From positions 713,501-777,500 of the forward strand of contig NC_132983.1 in assembly GCF_047496725.1 (NCBI RefSeq): a stretch of 64,000 nucleotides of DNA. The letters are read 5' to 3'. The notes beneath the pieces were generated by a model. It was not told the origin of the DNA, ran no database searches, and saw only the letters and a list, made by a program, of their open reading frames with translations. A program made the translations under genes and the position numbers. Shown here one piece after another: positions 24,841-37,586 of this stretch. The stretch comes from Anoplolepis gracilipes. Taxonomy: Eukaryota; Arthropoda; Insecta; Hymenoptera; Formicidae. The stretch's first letter is position 1. Each line of letters begins with the position of its first letter.

Positions 24841-27800
24841 AAAAAAATAGACCAACTCCCTCGGCAGACTGACGGCTAGCATATGTCACGCTTCTAGCAA
24901 GGTCGCGCAAAATTTAGTTTATAATACAATTATTTACATTCCATTGCGTAGCGACAGATTCGCTATAAATAATGATAAATAGTTGAATTTTATTTAATTC
25001 GGACAATATTTCGAGCAAAAATTGAAATATATGTTATTTATATCTAGTATATTACTTTCTCAGGAAAGTATTACTGAAGGATATTTTATATTTTACTTGT
25101 ATACAATATGTGTGTCAATAAAAAAAAAACGTACGATATATTCTTTTAAATAATTTTATACAAGTAGCAATTTTATCATTATAATATTGTTTTTGAAAAA
25201 TATACGCGTTAAAAAATTTATATTGTAAAATATATAGAGAAGAATTAATATAAGAAAAATAATCTTGTGCAAAATTCAATGTCAAATATATTTCTGGAAT
25301 GTCATTTCTGATTAGCTATTCGGATTAAGAATATATTAAAAATAAAAAAATATTCGTTATTAGCTCGGAAATGTAAGGAGGCAGAGACACGTGGATGCGT
25401 GACATTTATTAAGATTATAATTTCACATCTAAACAGTTAGTTTGCACGCGGTTTGTGGTCGACATCGTGCAACCAGAGTTGGAAACATCTCGATGCTGCA
25501 AGGAGCAATCAAGACGAAGTGGTGAATTTGTTATAAAGTTTCTGCTTTTGTATATGCGAGAGACAGCGAACTTTTGCATCTATATCGTAGAAACTATAAC
25601 GAATATACATTTGGAATAGAGAGAGAGAAAGAGAAAGAGAGAAAGAGAGAGACAAATATCCGCGTATATTTTTGCGGAGTATCGTTAAAATCGATGCTCG
25701 CTTTAAGTTCCCATTGCAACTGACTTTAATGCGATCAATATTCTGCGTCGGATGGTGATATCAATCTCACAGTCAGATTAATCACACGATTGTGTAATTG
25801 CGAAAAGTATTATTTGCTATCAAGAAATCGCACAAGATTCTTGCACGTTAGTTAAAACATTTGACATTTCGAAATATGATGTTAAAACTATTTTGCGTTA
25901 AGGTTTGATATGGATTATAATATGAGAAGGCAAAGTTTATTAAAGTCTGATGGACAAACGAATATTAATTATAAATCTGCATTTTATACGCACAACATTA
26001 TATTTTAAATTGATTTTATTGAGTTTAAATTTATCTTGAAATTAAATGGAAACACGTGTGATGTCAATGTGTTAAAATCAAACTTTCCATTTTACTAGTC
26101 GCACCTATCGAAAAGTTTCTCCGAAATAAAAATACATTTATTTATATTTATCGATTTTGTTGCATCTATCACGATGGCATCTAAGTCTAATATAATACAT
26201 AACATAAAAATGTTATAAAATAATATAAAATTATATAAAATAATATAAAAATTATCCATTGAAATAATGTTTATAGTGATATATTTATATAAAGGTGATT
26301 AATAATATCTTTTTTAATGGCCTTTTTTTTTAATGATCTTTTTCATTCTTCCGTTATATTATACATTATTGTTATCATCAATGTATAAATTATATAATGA
26401 CTCATATATTATAATTTATACACAATATAAAAAATATGACACAAATGATACGAATATTTATATTTTCCTCAAGTTTTGTGAAAAATATTATATAACTTTT
26501 TTATAACATTAATAACATTCTTATCATATATATTAAACACTACTAATATTTTATCAAAAAAGATTTTTCTAGACTATCGTTAAAATCGATGCTCGCTTTA
26601 AATTTCCAATGTTGGTGCTCCTAAAGTCTTAAACATTTCGAATGTATAAACTATATATCACCAATAATTTAGTTTTATGTGAGAAATTTATGTGGTTTAC
26701 GAAATGCATTTTTTTATTAGCCTATCGTGAACGGAAATCGACATTTCGGAATTAACTTATAGCTTCGGCATAAACTCTTTTCAAATTCTTTTCGTCGTGG
26801 CTTTTTGGTGTCGATTCGATCCGCACAAAAGACATTGAATATTTCATTTTGTAAGGCAAAAATAAAGAGCACGATATCTAATAAATTCATGTTGCTTCCT
26901 TTTACGAAGCAAATTTCCGTCGAAAAGATTTTCAATATCACAGAAAACCAAAGGAAACAGTAGGAATCCAGACAGAGATCGCAAATGTACTTTCAATCAC
27001 TTTGTTTTCTCGATATAACATAGATATCGATATTCTAAATTATCATAATAGCATGTGTTGTCCGTAAAATTATGTTAATGATTAGACGTGAACCGTGAAA
27101 GCCAATCGATGTACACATTTGATCACGATACGCGATACGCTTTTGATATTACGAAAACAAATTTACGTCGGCATAATTCTTTACGATGCAAAACATCAAC
27201 AAATAATAATGTGAAAGTTACACATTTGATAATTAGCTAATATTATTCAAATCATTCAACTAAAATGGCTAAATGATTCTCGAACAATTGTAGTATTTTA
27301 GTTTTTCTTTTATTTTCATTTAAAATATATGTACGATAAAATATCTAGGTACCTAAGAGAATAATATATATAAAGAACAAAAATATATCCGAATAAATTA
27401 TAAAATATTTCATATGTAAAACTCTAGAAATAACCTGATTCAGTAAGTGTCTCGTGAATGTAACAAGCCAGAACATACCTGCAACAACCATTGGCCAAGT
27501 TTCGGTTTATTTACGACAAGTTTTATGGCATATATGTATATACATGACGTTTACAGTAAATGTAAGAAAAATAGTTTAAAAAAAAAAGAATAAAATGTAT
27601 TTCAACATAAACTGCTTTTAGAAGAAAAAAAAATTAATAATATTGCACTTGCAATTGGATTTTCGACTCTGTTCATCTATTTTAAATATTACTAATTGAT
27701 ATATTTTATTAATCTTTTAATAATAATATTAATAGAGCATTTGAATCAATAAATATAAGTAATAAAAAAATACGATAATACAAAACGGCAGAAATAAAAT

Positions 27801-28605
27801 TACGCTTTTAATGTAATGCGAAACATTACAATATACGCAATTAAATCAATCCAGTCAATGACCAAGTCAATTATATTGCAAATTTGTGGATTGGATAACC
27901 GCCAAAGAATTCTCAATATATTACATATGTCAGAAACATATGTAAAGTATAAAACCGCACATTTAGTCGTTCTATCTTCTATCTTCTAGAAACATGTAGG
28001 AGCGTCTTAAATTATTCAGAGCAATTCAATAATTAACGCGTAAACTTTGAAAGTTCTTGACCTGAGACTCTCTCGATGTAATAGTTGGCATATAGTTGAC
28101 GACACAATTTAACGGCCATTAGTCTAAAAGGAATGCACATTGCATTAAATCTATAATTGCATTTCATATAAATAAACAATCGATAAATAACATTAATTTT
28201 TCATAAACTCAAATCGAAAGTGGCTTTAAGTCTTCCAATTTTCATTAAAAATATAAAAAAGTTATCCATACTCATGTATAAACAACTTAAAAATGCATTC
28301 GCTGCGTTGAATAGCATTGAACAATATCCATGCAGTTTTATTCATTTTGTCGCGACATAAAGCGACTATAGCTCTATCAACAATCTACTTGACACGATGC
28401 TATTTCATGTAGCAATAAATACTTCCGCGATTTAAGCCGTTTTATATGCTACGGGGTTACGCATGAAAGCAGACAAGGACTTTCGATTTTCGCTGGTATA
28501 TGCTTTCGTAGCACTAATGTACAAGTGTATTTACAGGTGGCTTTTACACAGCATCTATGTAATTTTCTTCGACAGATTCACGTTACGACCGATAATGCTG
28601 TCATT
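24841..28605. other. Intron stretch without genes
   Basis: AT-rich. It contains a GA-rich run at 25616-25652 and an exact 27-base word present at 25680 and 26575. No coding evidence was seen. Confidence 0.5.
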
Positions 28606-28653
28606 CTACTGCGCAGTGGAAAAGTAGACGTCCAGGCCGCCCACGCGCAGTAG
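28606..28653. repeat. Imperfect inverted repeat (13-bp stem) in a GC-rich patch
   Basis: CTACTGCGCAGTGG at 28606-28619 pairs with CCACGCGCAGTAG at 28641-28653, with one unpaired base and a 21-base loop. The arms carry CTGCGC words, half-site-like for NRF-1/Ewg-type factors. Confidence 0.6.
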
Positions 28654-28699
28654 TTAGTACCGTCTTGTAATCAGACATATGAGACTATTATTATATAAC

Positions 28700-28702
<3 letters not shown>

Positions 28703-28739
<37 letters not shown>
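28703..28739. repeat. (GA)n microsatellite
   Basis: About 18 uninterrupted GA dinucleotides, just downstream of a GC-richer intronic island at 28430-28680. Confidence 0.95.
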
Positions 28740-28743
<4 letters not shown>

Positions 28744-31700
28744 TAATGGTCGTAACTGACGAGTGTGAGTAGCGATATGGATACCTGTCACTATGCTACC
28801 ATTGTACATATCCATAAACAATTGTACGTTTCTTTTAACTTATTTATTGAAAGATTTTGATATTGGAAACTATTAGCGTGAAATTATCGATCGTTACATT
28901 TGACAAATTGACTGTAAAATGTCACATGCCACAATTATTGCATTATTGCAGTGAACAAAAAATACTATTATATAGAATTCTATAATAAAAAAAAAAAAAC
29001 TAAGTAGAAGAGAGAATATTATATTAGTTATATTATAAGAAAACTTTTCAAATGTGACTTTCTTTCTGAAAAGAAATGAAATTAAATTCTGAAAATAAAC
29101 TGCTATTTTTAACTTGATTGATATTTTTTGACTCTTAAAATAAAATGCTATTTCTAGCTTCAGAGTACTTTTTGATGTGTTTTATAAAATGTCACTGGAG
29201 ATGGTAAATTCGCTAATAAAACAAATACAATTTTATTGCGCGACATTCAATAAAACGCGTACTCTTTATACATAGTACAAACTTGCTGTGTAAGGTCACT
29301 TGGTCATATTCTGTTAAAATGATTTAATAGAAACGATATTATCATATTTTTCAATATACATAAAAATTTTGTAAAATCTAAAATCCTGTCACACGTTTAT
29401 TGTATATTATATATCATATAATTTAAGGGTTATGTGTAGCAATTTTAAAATGCATTAATTTTTCAAGTTAATATATGTATATATAAAGCCCTCTAAAAAA
29501 AATCAACCAGATTAAATTACACAAAATATATTTTTTAAATATGCATTTTTCTTTTTTATTTTAATTTAATATTCTAATTATATTTTTATATCTTCATATG
29601 TGTTATGATGTTATAAAATTGACCTAGATGGTCAATTTTGTCTGTGTCATTTACGTGTTCTGCATGTTGTTTCCAACTACATCACACTTGACCTTTTAAC
29701 AAAATACTTTTTTTTATTTTTGAAAACATGTGCAAAAAAATTATCTAATATCAAATATATCGTAGCACACACACCCACACACAAATATATATTACAGACT
29801 TCATTTCCACATTTTCTGGATAAATGCTTGACGAATTATGCCGAGTGTTGTTCCCGTATTTTTTATCAAGCAGTCATATCTATGGTATTAATTAGCATCA
29901 GAACCGAATTCGCAAGTAGGTCAACATTTTATCGCGCGATATACGAAAATGGAAAATCTAGGAAAAGAGCTTAAATAAAGAGTTTACTTTTTTTTTCCTG
30001 GTTGCTTCGTCGAACGCGCTTTTCTACTTTAGACGCTAATGTATACAACTCTCTTACGGTGATTGAATCTTGTCTTGTTTCAGAAATAAGTGCATGTTCA
30101 AATCCTACATCGTTAAGATTATGTACATCTACTATCGATTTTTTTCTGATTCTTAAAATATTTGAAACAATTTAAAACAGCGTGCGTGTGTATGTGTGAT
30201 ACTAAACTGTATTATTTTTATGATTAACATTTAATTAATATTTACTTTTCCGTATGTATTTTGATAATTGTATAATTTTTTGTGACTTAATAAACATTGT
30301 GCAATACAATAAATATTAATATATTTCAAAATATTTATATGTAAATAACTGTATAAAGCTAAAAAAAATAACCAATCTTAATTTAAAAAAAAAAATTACA
30401 AATAAATATCAAGAATAATACATATTATCAGTAAATAACAATTTTTTCTGCATTTATTCAGATATTGGTTTCGTGCATAGAGATATAAAATTTAATTTAA
30501 CTGTGCAGCACGAAAAACTACACCAACATGATTGCGCCCAATGTATAAAATTTTGCACAGTAGCTACTTACCATGAAATAAAAGAGAAAAATTTTTCGCA
30601 CGGAGGTACATTTGAATATTTCAGAATTTTTAAGTTCATTATGAGACAATACAGATATATCGCAAACTGAATAAAGTGATTACTCCAAAATTTAATCAAA
30701 TACAATAGAATATCTTGTATAAAACATTATGTATATAATACGAAAAACATATATAGATATGCGACAAAATATTTCGGATTACTATCGCATTGCAATTATA
30801 ATTAAATATTAATATAATATTAATTATTCAAATAATATATTAAAGGAAGATTATTATTTTTTATTAAAACATTAAGAGATTTTAATTTATTTTGCAAATA
30901 TTTCAATATTATTTTTACATACTCTAACTGATAATATCTGTAATATTGTACTTTAAATATGCATTTAATTGCATTAAATGATGTTCAAGTATAAATTTTT
31001 ATTACACTTTTATATCTTTATAAGATATTTAATATAATGTTGAAAAATTAAGATTAGCATTGACATTTTATCTATGACTTGAAAGTAGAATAAAACTATG
31101 TCTCATGTTTTAAATATGACAGATATTTATCTTTGTACTTTTTTCATTCAGGTATACTACTATTTCTTCGCAAGATATTATAATTCATAAATTTTTTTTT
31201 TTTTTTTTTTACTGTCACATATATGTTGCATGATATATTTAATATTTACGTACGATACTTTTATATTTTTCATTATATACGTCATCAAATATTGCAAATA
31301 CTTTCACATATTATTTAGATATCAAAGCAAGGCAAAATGAAAACGGCAGTTTACAATGTCGACCGAGTAATATCAAAGAATTGCATGTTACATTTGCGTG
31401 AAGCGTGTCGGCATAAGTTATGACACGTTTCTCCAATTATTGCGTGCGTGTTGTTCGTTGAGACACGCGCCATTCTAAACCGTATCTCAATATTGTAAAC
31501 TCGTCAACAAAGTTGCCAATGAAAAAAAAAAAAAAAAAAAAAAATCCCACTTACGTCTACGTCTTTCCGAGATGAGAATAGAATATGTTAATCGCGATAC
31601 GCGTTTAACGCAACAATATCATCGAACCAATTTTGACGACACGCTTTCCGCAGCTTGGATAGCTGGATGAATTAAATATAATACTCACGCATTCAAAGAA

Positions 31701-31781
31701 CAAAGCTGCCTACGCACATCTCCTTTAATTTTTCCATCGCGGAAATGAGTCACCGAATATCGCAGGAACAAACCGCAGATG

Positions 31782-31782
<1 letters not shown>
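28740..31782. other. Intron stretch without genes
   Basis: AT-rich sequence with a poly-A run at 31522-31544 and a 10-bp perfect hairpin at 29615-29639. No supported gene was found. Confidence 0.5.
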
Positions 31783-31836
<54 letters not shown>

Positions 31837-31893
31837 CTGCAACACCTGCATCAGAAAAACGCAATATTATATATACATATATATATATATCGT
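31783..31893. repeat. Compound (TA)n microsatellite
   Basis: (TA)n at 31783-31835 and a second shorter TA-rich run at 31869-31890, separated by a short unique stretch. Confidence 0.9.
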
Positions 31894-32254
31894 CTTGATG
31901 CATGTAGGTAATATTTCATCGCGCCATGTATAATATTATACCGAGCTGTAATAAATCGCCGATAAACAACCGAATGCCTTGCCTGTGTGAATTTGAAATC
32001 CTTGCTAAAATATCCAATATTCACGCACCTAACCCGTGACATCTTCCGATTCCGTCATGGCACCGTGACCCGATCCCAAGATGCTTCGCGAATCAAATAT
32101 CGTCATCCTGACGTCATCCGAGCGCGACGTGCTTCACTCGAGTAATAGTTTTATTAAAGGTGATGTAACGCACCTACATGTACCTACATTAAATATAAAC
32201 ACGCATATGTGTGAATAGAGAACATGAACATTATGTTTTAATCATTGTTATCAC

Positions 32255-33076
32255 TAATTGTTAAGAGCGTTACAATATTCATTAGATGATTTGTCACTTT
32301 CGATAATAATATATTGTGAATAAATACGTCATGTGCGACACGAGCGAGAGAGAGAGAGAGAGGGGGGGGGGAGAGAGAAACTGGCGAAAAGCTCAGCTAA
32401 CCCTCTCACGATAATCGAGATGCAATTGAGACTCGTATATCTCGTAAATACCTTGTCCTACCGTAATCACGATCATTTCTTTTCGATTACTCACCGTACT
32501 CGATCGCAGCACCAGCTTCCGGATTCCGCTAGCGACGATAACACCGGCGTAAACGAGCGCCAAAAAGCACCACACACTTGTCAACTTTCAACTGCGCTGT
32601 GCGGTCCGATTCCGAGTTCCGATTTACGATTACGATCGGAGCGCCAAGCGCCGAGCGAGGGAATCAAATATGGCTGTCGTTACGTCATATAAGAGCGAAC
32701 TTGGAACACTCCGGAAACGGACCACAGCGGAGTCGAAAGCTAACAAGTGTCGGTGTGGGTGGTTTCGCGCTTCTTTTACGCCGGCACATCGTCAGGGTGG
32801 GATCGAGGGCGGTGAGTATCCAGGTAAAACGATATTATCTCATCTCTGTAATCATCATGGTCATAATTATGATTAAGACAAGATATCACGAGGTTATATA
32901 TCGTCTGAAATGTCATCTCGACTGACGGTGTGACGGAGAGAGAATCTTTTCGCGATCTTCCCCTCTCGTGTCGCAGAGAAACGCATTATACTCTCATTGT
33001 CAACGCAATGTGTGTGTAATATTATCGAAAGTGACAAATGATCTAATGAATATTATAACGGGATGACAATTATTCC
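32255..33076. repeat. Inverted duplication of a promoter/exon-like unit
   Basis: Left and right arms are reverse complements in the same order. cgttacaatattcattagat at 32269 pairs with the block ending at 33060. gcgacacgag near 32336 pairs with ctcgtgtcgc near 32966. A GTGAGT donor-like word (minus strand, 32494-32489) pairs with GTGAGT at 32812-32817. acaagtgt (minus, about 32580) pairs with acaagtgt at 32743. The centre is near 32660. The minus-side arm reads as a hydrophobic leader-like peptide, but it has no in-frame ATG and a stop precedes it, so no CDS is called. Confidence 0.7.
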
Positions 33077-33164
33077 ATGACATTCGCGTTCTGTATTCGC
33101 ATTGGTATATGCATTGTTTATATTCAATAGACGAATAATGTTATTGTCACGTTTAATGGACATT

Positions 33165-33480
33165 GTCGTTTGGATGACGTCGTAATGGCCATATTTGATT
33201 CATATAGGGCAAACTCGGAATCGGATTGCAGATTGCAGCCATAATGGAATCGGAAATCGGAAGTCGAAAGATGTGATGATCTTCGAGTTTATTTACTGCG
33301 CTGGTGAATCGTATGCAGTTATTTGATATCGGGACGTTCACGTAATGCAATATACAATAATTGCCATCGAACCATGTGGTGAGTACCAAAGAAACGGAAT
33401 CAATTGAATTATATGATCATTATGGCCATAATTATATTATGATGCAATATTACGGTTATCAGAACTATTGATCTCGTCAC
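33165..33480 (+). repeat. Third, diverged copy of the 32.7-kb unit in tandem
   Basis: Downstream of the right arm, a further copy in plus orientation shows tcatatagggcaaactcgga (33200) against tcatataagagcgaacttgg (32685). It also shows gtcgaaag, GTGAGT at 33379-33384, and atcattatggccataattat (33409) against atcatcatggtcataattat (32852). The distance between donor words is 567 bases. It is more diverged than the other two copies. Confidence 0.55.
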
Positions 33481-33598
33481 ATTTAAATTACAATTTCACG
33501 TTTTCGAAATTAAATTATATGTTAATAAATAAATATAATATCGGGAATAGCAGCAAAAATATCAGGCAATTGTCGTATGATGTAATATTACTTACTTC

Positions 33599-33925
33599 TT
33601 AAAATTAACTCGTGCAAATATAACTCAAAACATTATTAAATGTTTTAATGAATATTTAAAAAATTTTTTTTAACAAAATCTAATGGCTCATAATATATAA
33701 AAATATATTTGATAAAAATTAAAATATTTTATATTAAACATATTTACTCTATTATATTATAAATGAAAATAAATATATTTAATATAAAATATCATTTTAA
33801 TTTTTGTCAAATACATGTTTATATTATGAGCCATTAGATTTTGTTGAAAAAAAAATTTATTAGTGTTTATTATAGTACATTTAATAATGTTTTGAGTTAA
33901 TATATTTGCACGAGATATAATTTTT
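33599..33925. mobile_element. Long AT-rich foldback element (possible MITE)
   Basis: The stretch is nearly a complete palindrome. ctcgtgcaaatataactcaa at 33609 pairs with the block ending cacgag at 33914, aaaatctaatggctcata pairs with tatgagccattagatttt, and the inner arms pair to within a short A/T loop near 33760. It has no coding capacity. Long foldbacks of this kind are typical of non-autonomous DNA transposons; target-site duplications could not be fixed by eye. Confidence 0.65.
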
Positions 33926-33990
33926 TTTGTTGAAAGTTATAATATATTATTTCAATCTGAGAATATATGAATTTTGTACGACAAATAATA

Positions 33991-34020
33991 AGCCCGTGAT
34001 TATGTATAAAATCACGGGCT
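33991..34020. repeat. Perfect 11-bp stem hairpin
   Basis: agcccgtgatt at 33991-34001 and aatcacgggct at 34010-34020 are exact reverse complements around an 8-base loop. It lies just outside the foldback element, in AT-rich intron. Confidence 0.8.
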
Positions 34021-37000
34021 ATTTTATCCGCAATTTCTGGAACAAGCAAATTTCAAATCTTATTTAAAGCTGAGATCCAAATTAATCGACTTTGTAAAAT
34101 ATCGTTTTATCGCTCGTTCTTATCTCATTTTCATTTTCATTTTCGGCAAGACAACATCTTGGAAGGTAAACAATCTCGCGCGCTGGCGAGCAGTGATCTT
34201 ATAACCGGTAATATCATGATAAGGAAAAACAAAGAGAAAGTATAAAAGAAAGGGACTTGGAGATAATACAGACGGAACAACGGAGAGATGTATATACGAA
34301 TACTCCATAGAAAACTTCAGGAAGTCATTCGGTCGACGACGAGTTCTGAAATAAATAACACGTGTTTCGTAATTCGCAGTTAAACACAGCAGGATTGTTT
34401 TTGATCTCGCTTGGATAGATGGAAACAATATTGAACGATTCTTTTTTTTCTGAGATAAGTATCTTTCTTACTTTCTGTTATGTTTTTACATTCACAGTAA
34501 CATTTTTCATAATGCGTTTAATTCAGTCCATCCTCGTCGATCTATTTGCTTTGATATAAAACATGCAAATTTATTAAGCAAATATTTATCATCGTGTTGA
34601 TATTCCGTAAAAATTATAATTTTCCATTTTTTAATGTATAATATTTATATATAAAAACATACTCTTGTTTTATATATACATATTTCTCTAAATTTCTTTT
34701 GTCAATATTCGATAGATATATTTTCGTCAACGGTATATTATTATATTATCTGACACGACAAAGTCATTTGTTGATTTGCGTTACCTTCCCCAGGGTCTTC
34801 TCACAATCTCTCATTGTTAGTTGAAATTTTGTTAGCAAATGACGAATTATTAACTCAGTAATAAAAGTAATTCAAAATAAAAAGCAATTTATAAGACAAT
34901 ATATATTATAATAATGATTGTGTTACCATCTTCAGTATCTGGTTCTGTATTATTTATTTATATATTATTTTTATATTTACTTATATATTATCCTATTTTT
35001 TTCGGGAGAAGCGTTTTTGAGTATGTAATAACGTCTGTTAGCAAAATTGTGGAAATAATGAGAATGGAAATTGTAAGATTATTTAGGTGGTGTGTACGAC
35101 ATCGGCTCTTTTTGCGTTTATTTGTATAATTCTCTTTCGATATAATTACAATGTAAATATTTTATTAGTTTTAAACCTTTATGTGTGTGTATACGTACTT
35201 ATTAAATAATGTAATTTGCTCCATCATTTATTAAATTATATTAAATTATACTTGTAATCAACGTAACATACGTATACGCGCGCGCGATTTTATATATATA
35301 TTATAACATTGGTATTTTTTGTTTTACGCATGTTTTAAATCTTAATTTATCGCACACAAGTTAGTTCATTTCGTCCCGAGATAAATATTCATCAAGCAGT
35401 GTTAAAATGTTGAATATTGTATCGCGAGGGTGTGTAAAAATGCCTCGACGAGGATTGATGGATTAAAATTGAACGTTGCGCTAGACTCTGCGGATATAGT
35501 TATACACTTTTATATACAATTGATTTTGTCAATGGTGCATGCACTGTACATACGTCACGTATTATCTCTTATGATATGGATTATGTTTTGTACAGCCTTA
35601 GCTTTATAAATGTATATTTTTGCATAGAATTTTGGATTTTAAAATAGAGAACAGAAAGAAAGGTAGAATCGACTTGTATCGTGCTTCTTTAACTTATTCT
35701 CATTTTATACTAGTGGATTAATTATTAATTATTTTATATATTCTGCGAAACATTGATAATTGTATTTAAATAAATTACGTGACAGTTTTAACATCCAGTG
35801 TAGGTATAGCGCTGTTTCAAAAAGAAAAGTCGTTCGTTTGATTCGATTACTTTGAATGAGTCATCCTGATCATAAACCGTGTAAATCGTGATTTAAACAC
35901 AGAACGCGATCGACTGACGATCAATCTCGTCGTAAAACAGCTCGACTGAAAAACCCGCGATAAAGTAAATGATTTTTCGGTTCAACCGCTACGCGAACGG
36001 CTGATTGCTTATACCTGTAATAAACTCTGTACTTCGTTTATACGTATAATAAATTTCGCAGTCAATTTTTATATAACTTAAATAAAAAGATCTTTTTATA
36101 ACGAATAACGACTTTCCAAAAAATAAAAAAAAAAAATAAAACTGAACTTCAAGTCTAAAATTTTTTATTAAGTATTAACCAAATATATCAGTCAATTTTT
36201 AAAATGTCAATAATTTTTCTTTAATTTTTTCACACCCTAAAGTAAAGTTTCGCATTCTCTAAATTACGCGCCCCGTCACTATGTTGCGGATTCGATTGAG
36301 GAGGGTATATTAAAAAATATTGTAGTAGTCGTGAATAAAAGTCTCGAGTGTATGTGAAACACATTGTGCCGGTCGATGCGCAAGCCGCCGTTAAGTCTCA
36401 CAAACCTGCGTGTATCAAGCTTATTATTTTCCCCTACTTCGCGAAGCGATGTTACTGCCCAGGAAAATTTTACTGAAGGGAATAGGGCTGTCGTACGTGC
36501 CTAATGCAGTGTCGATTGCAGAATTTAATGCAATAGAAAATTGTCGAAAAGTATATAAATTCGATATCTTGATAGCTTGTATCTGTAAAAGAATTTATAT
36601 AAGAATGTTAAATATTTCATTCTTGAAAATAAATACATTCTTGTTATTAATTTCCAATATTAATATAATTTATATTCGATAAATTCATTTTAGCATTTTA
36701 CTTTTTCTAAAATAAAAGTTATTTATATCAGTTAATTAGAGAGTTTTAATTTTCCGATAGAAACTTTTTCAATCATTAATAACATAATTTTTATATTATA
36801 TCAAATCATCATGCAAGTAGAGTCTATAAGTTTGTGTGAAATATACGCGTGCATGCTTTATATTATACGTATATATTTATACATATATGTATGGAACCGT
36901 AGAAGAATTCTTTTTTTTTTTTTTACTACTAAATAGTGAAACTATTAAAAAAACAAACATTTAGATTAGCATCATTCTAAAATAAAAATTAAAGGCTGAT

Positions 37001-37125
37001 TGAAGCTGTCATCACGGAAACAAAACGTAATGATTGCTCATAGTGTGTCTCATTTTTCGAAACGTATATATATTAATTATATTAAAATGTTAAAATGTGG
37101 ATATAGCCATCTTCCTCCCTTATCT
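34021..37125. other. Intron stretch without genes
   Basis: AT-rich with scattered GC-richer words near 35280 (cgcgcgcg), 35880-36000 and 36260-36400. No coding evidence was seen. Confidence 0.45.
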
Positions 37126-37259
37126 TTATCGTATGAGATATATCGAGTTCTGCGATCTGTGATGTAAAATCATACTTTGTCGAGAAGTTGAAAGTAAGTT
37201 GGTAAGTACTGCGGTGGAATTATAATTCCATTGGTTGCGATAAGGTTGAAGATAAAATA

Positions 37260-37500
37260 GGTCGCGGTCGAAACACACATCACACATGCCGCGGCGCGCC
37301 TCTGTAAATGTACCATGCCGTCGTTGCACTATTTATACGCGCGTAGGTGCTACCTGGTAGAGGAGAAGGGACGTAAGCAGGCGAGAGAAGATGACGGGGG
37401 TGAACGAAAAGGGGTAGGCGAGGGTGAGAGCGCAGGGTCGGCAGTAGGCGGAGCGTGCAATTCTTTACGTTCCTTTTACTGTGCGCAATTTCAGCGCAAT
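37260..37500. promoter_or_regulatory. GC-rich intronic island with a minus-strand TATA-like word
   Basis: This patch is strongly GC-rich against its flanks. On the minus strand GTATAAATAG (37338-37329) is followed by a GC-rich stretch (gcgcgccgcggc), the layout of a TATA promoter. No clear downstream coding exon follows. It may be an intronic promoter or enhancer. Confidence 0.25.
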
Positions 37501-37527
37501 GCACCACCAACCCGGCTGAGATCAGAT

Positions 37528-37528
<1 letters not shown>

Positions 37529-37584
<56 letters not shown>
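37529..37584. repeat. (GA)n microsatellite
   Basis: About 28 GA units on the plus strand beside the GC-rich island at 37260-37500. Confidence 0.95.

Positions 37585-37586
<2 letters not shown>

Noticed and set aside
32393..32584. Minus-strand frame that looks like a signal peptide
   Set aside because: It has no ATG (opens with TTG) and an in-frame TGA lies just upstream. The inverted partner copy does not keep the same peptide, so it is treated as untranslated.
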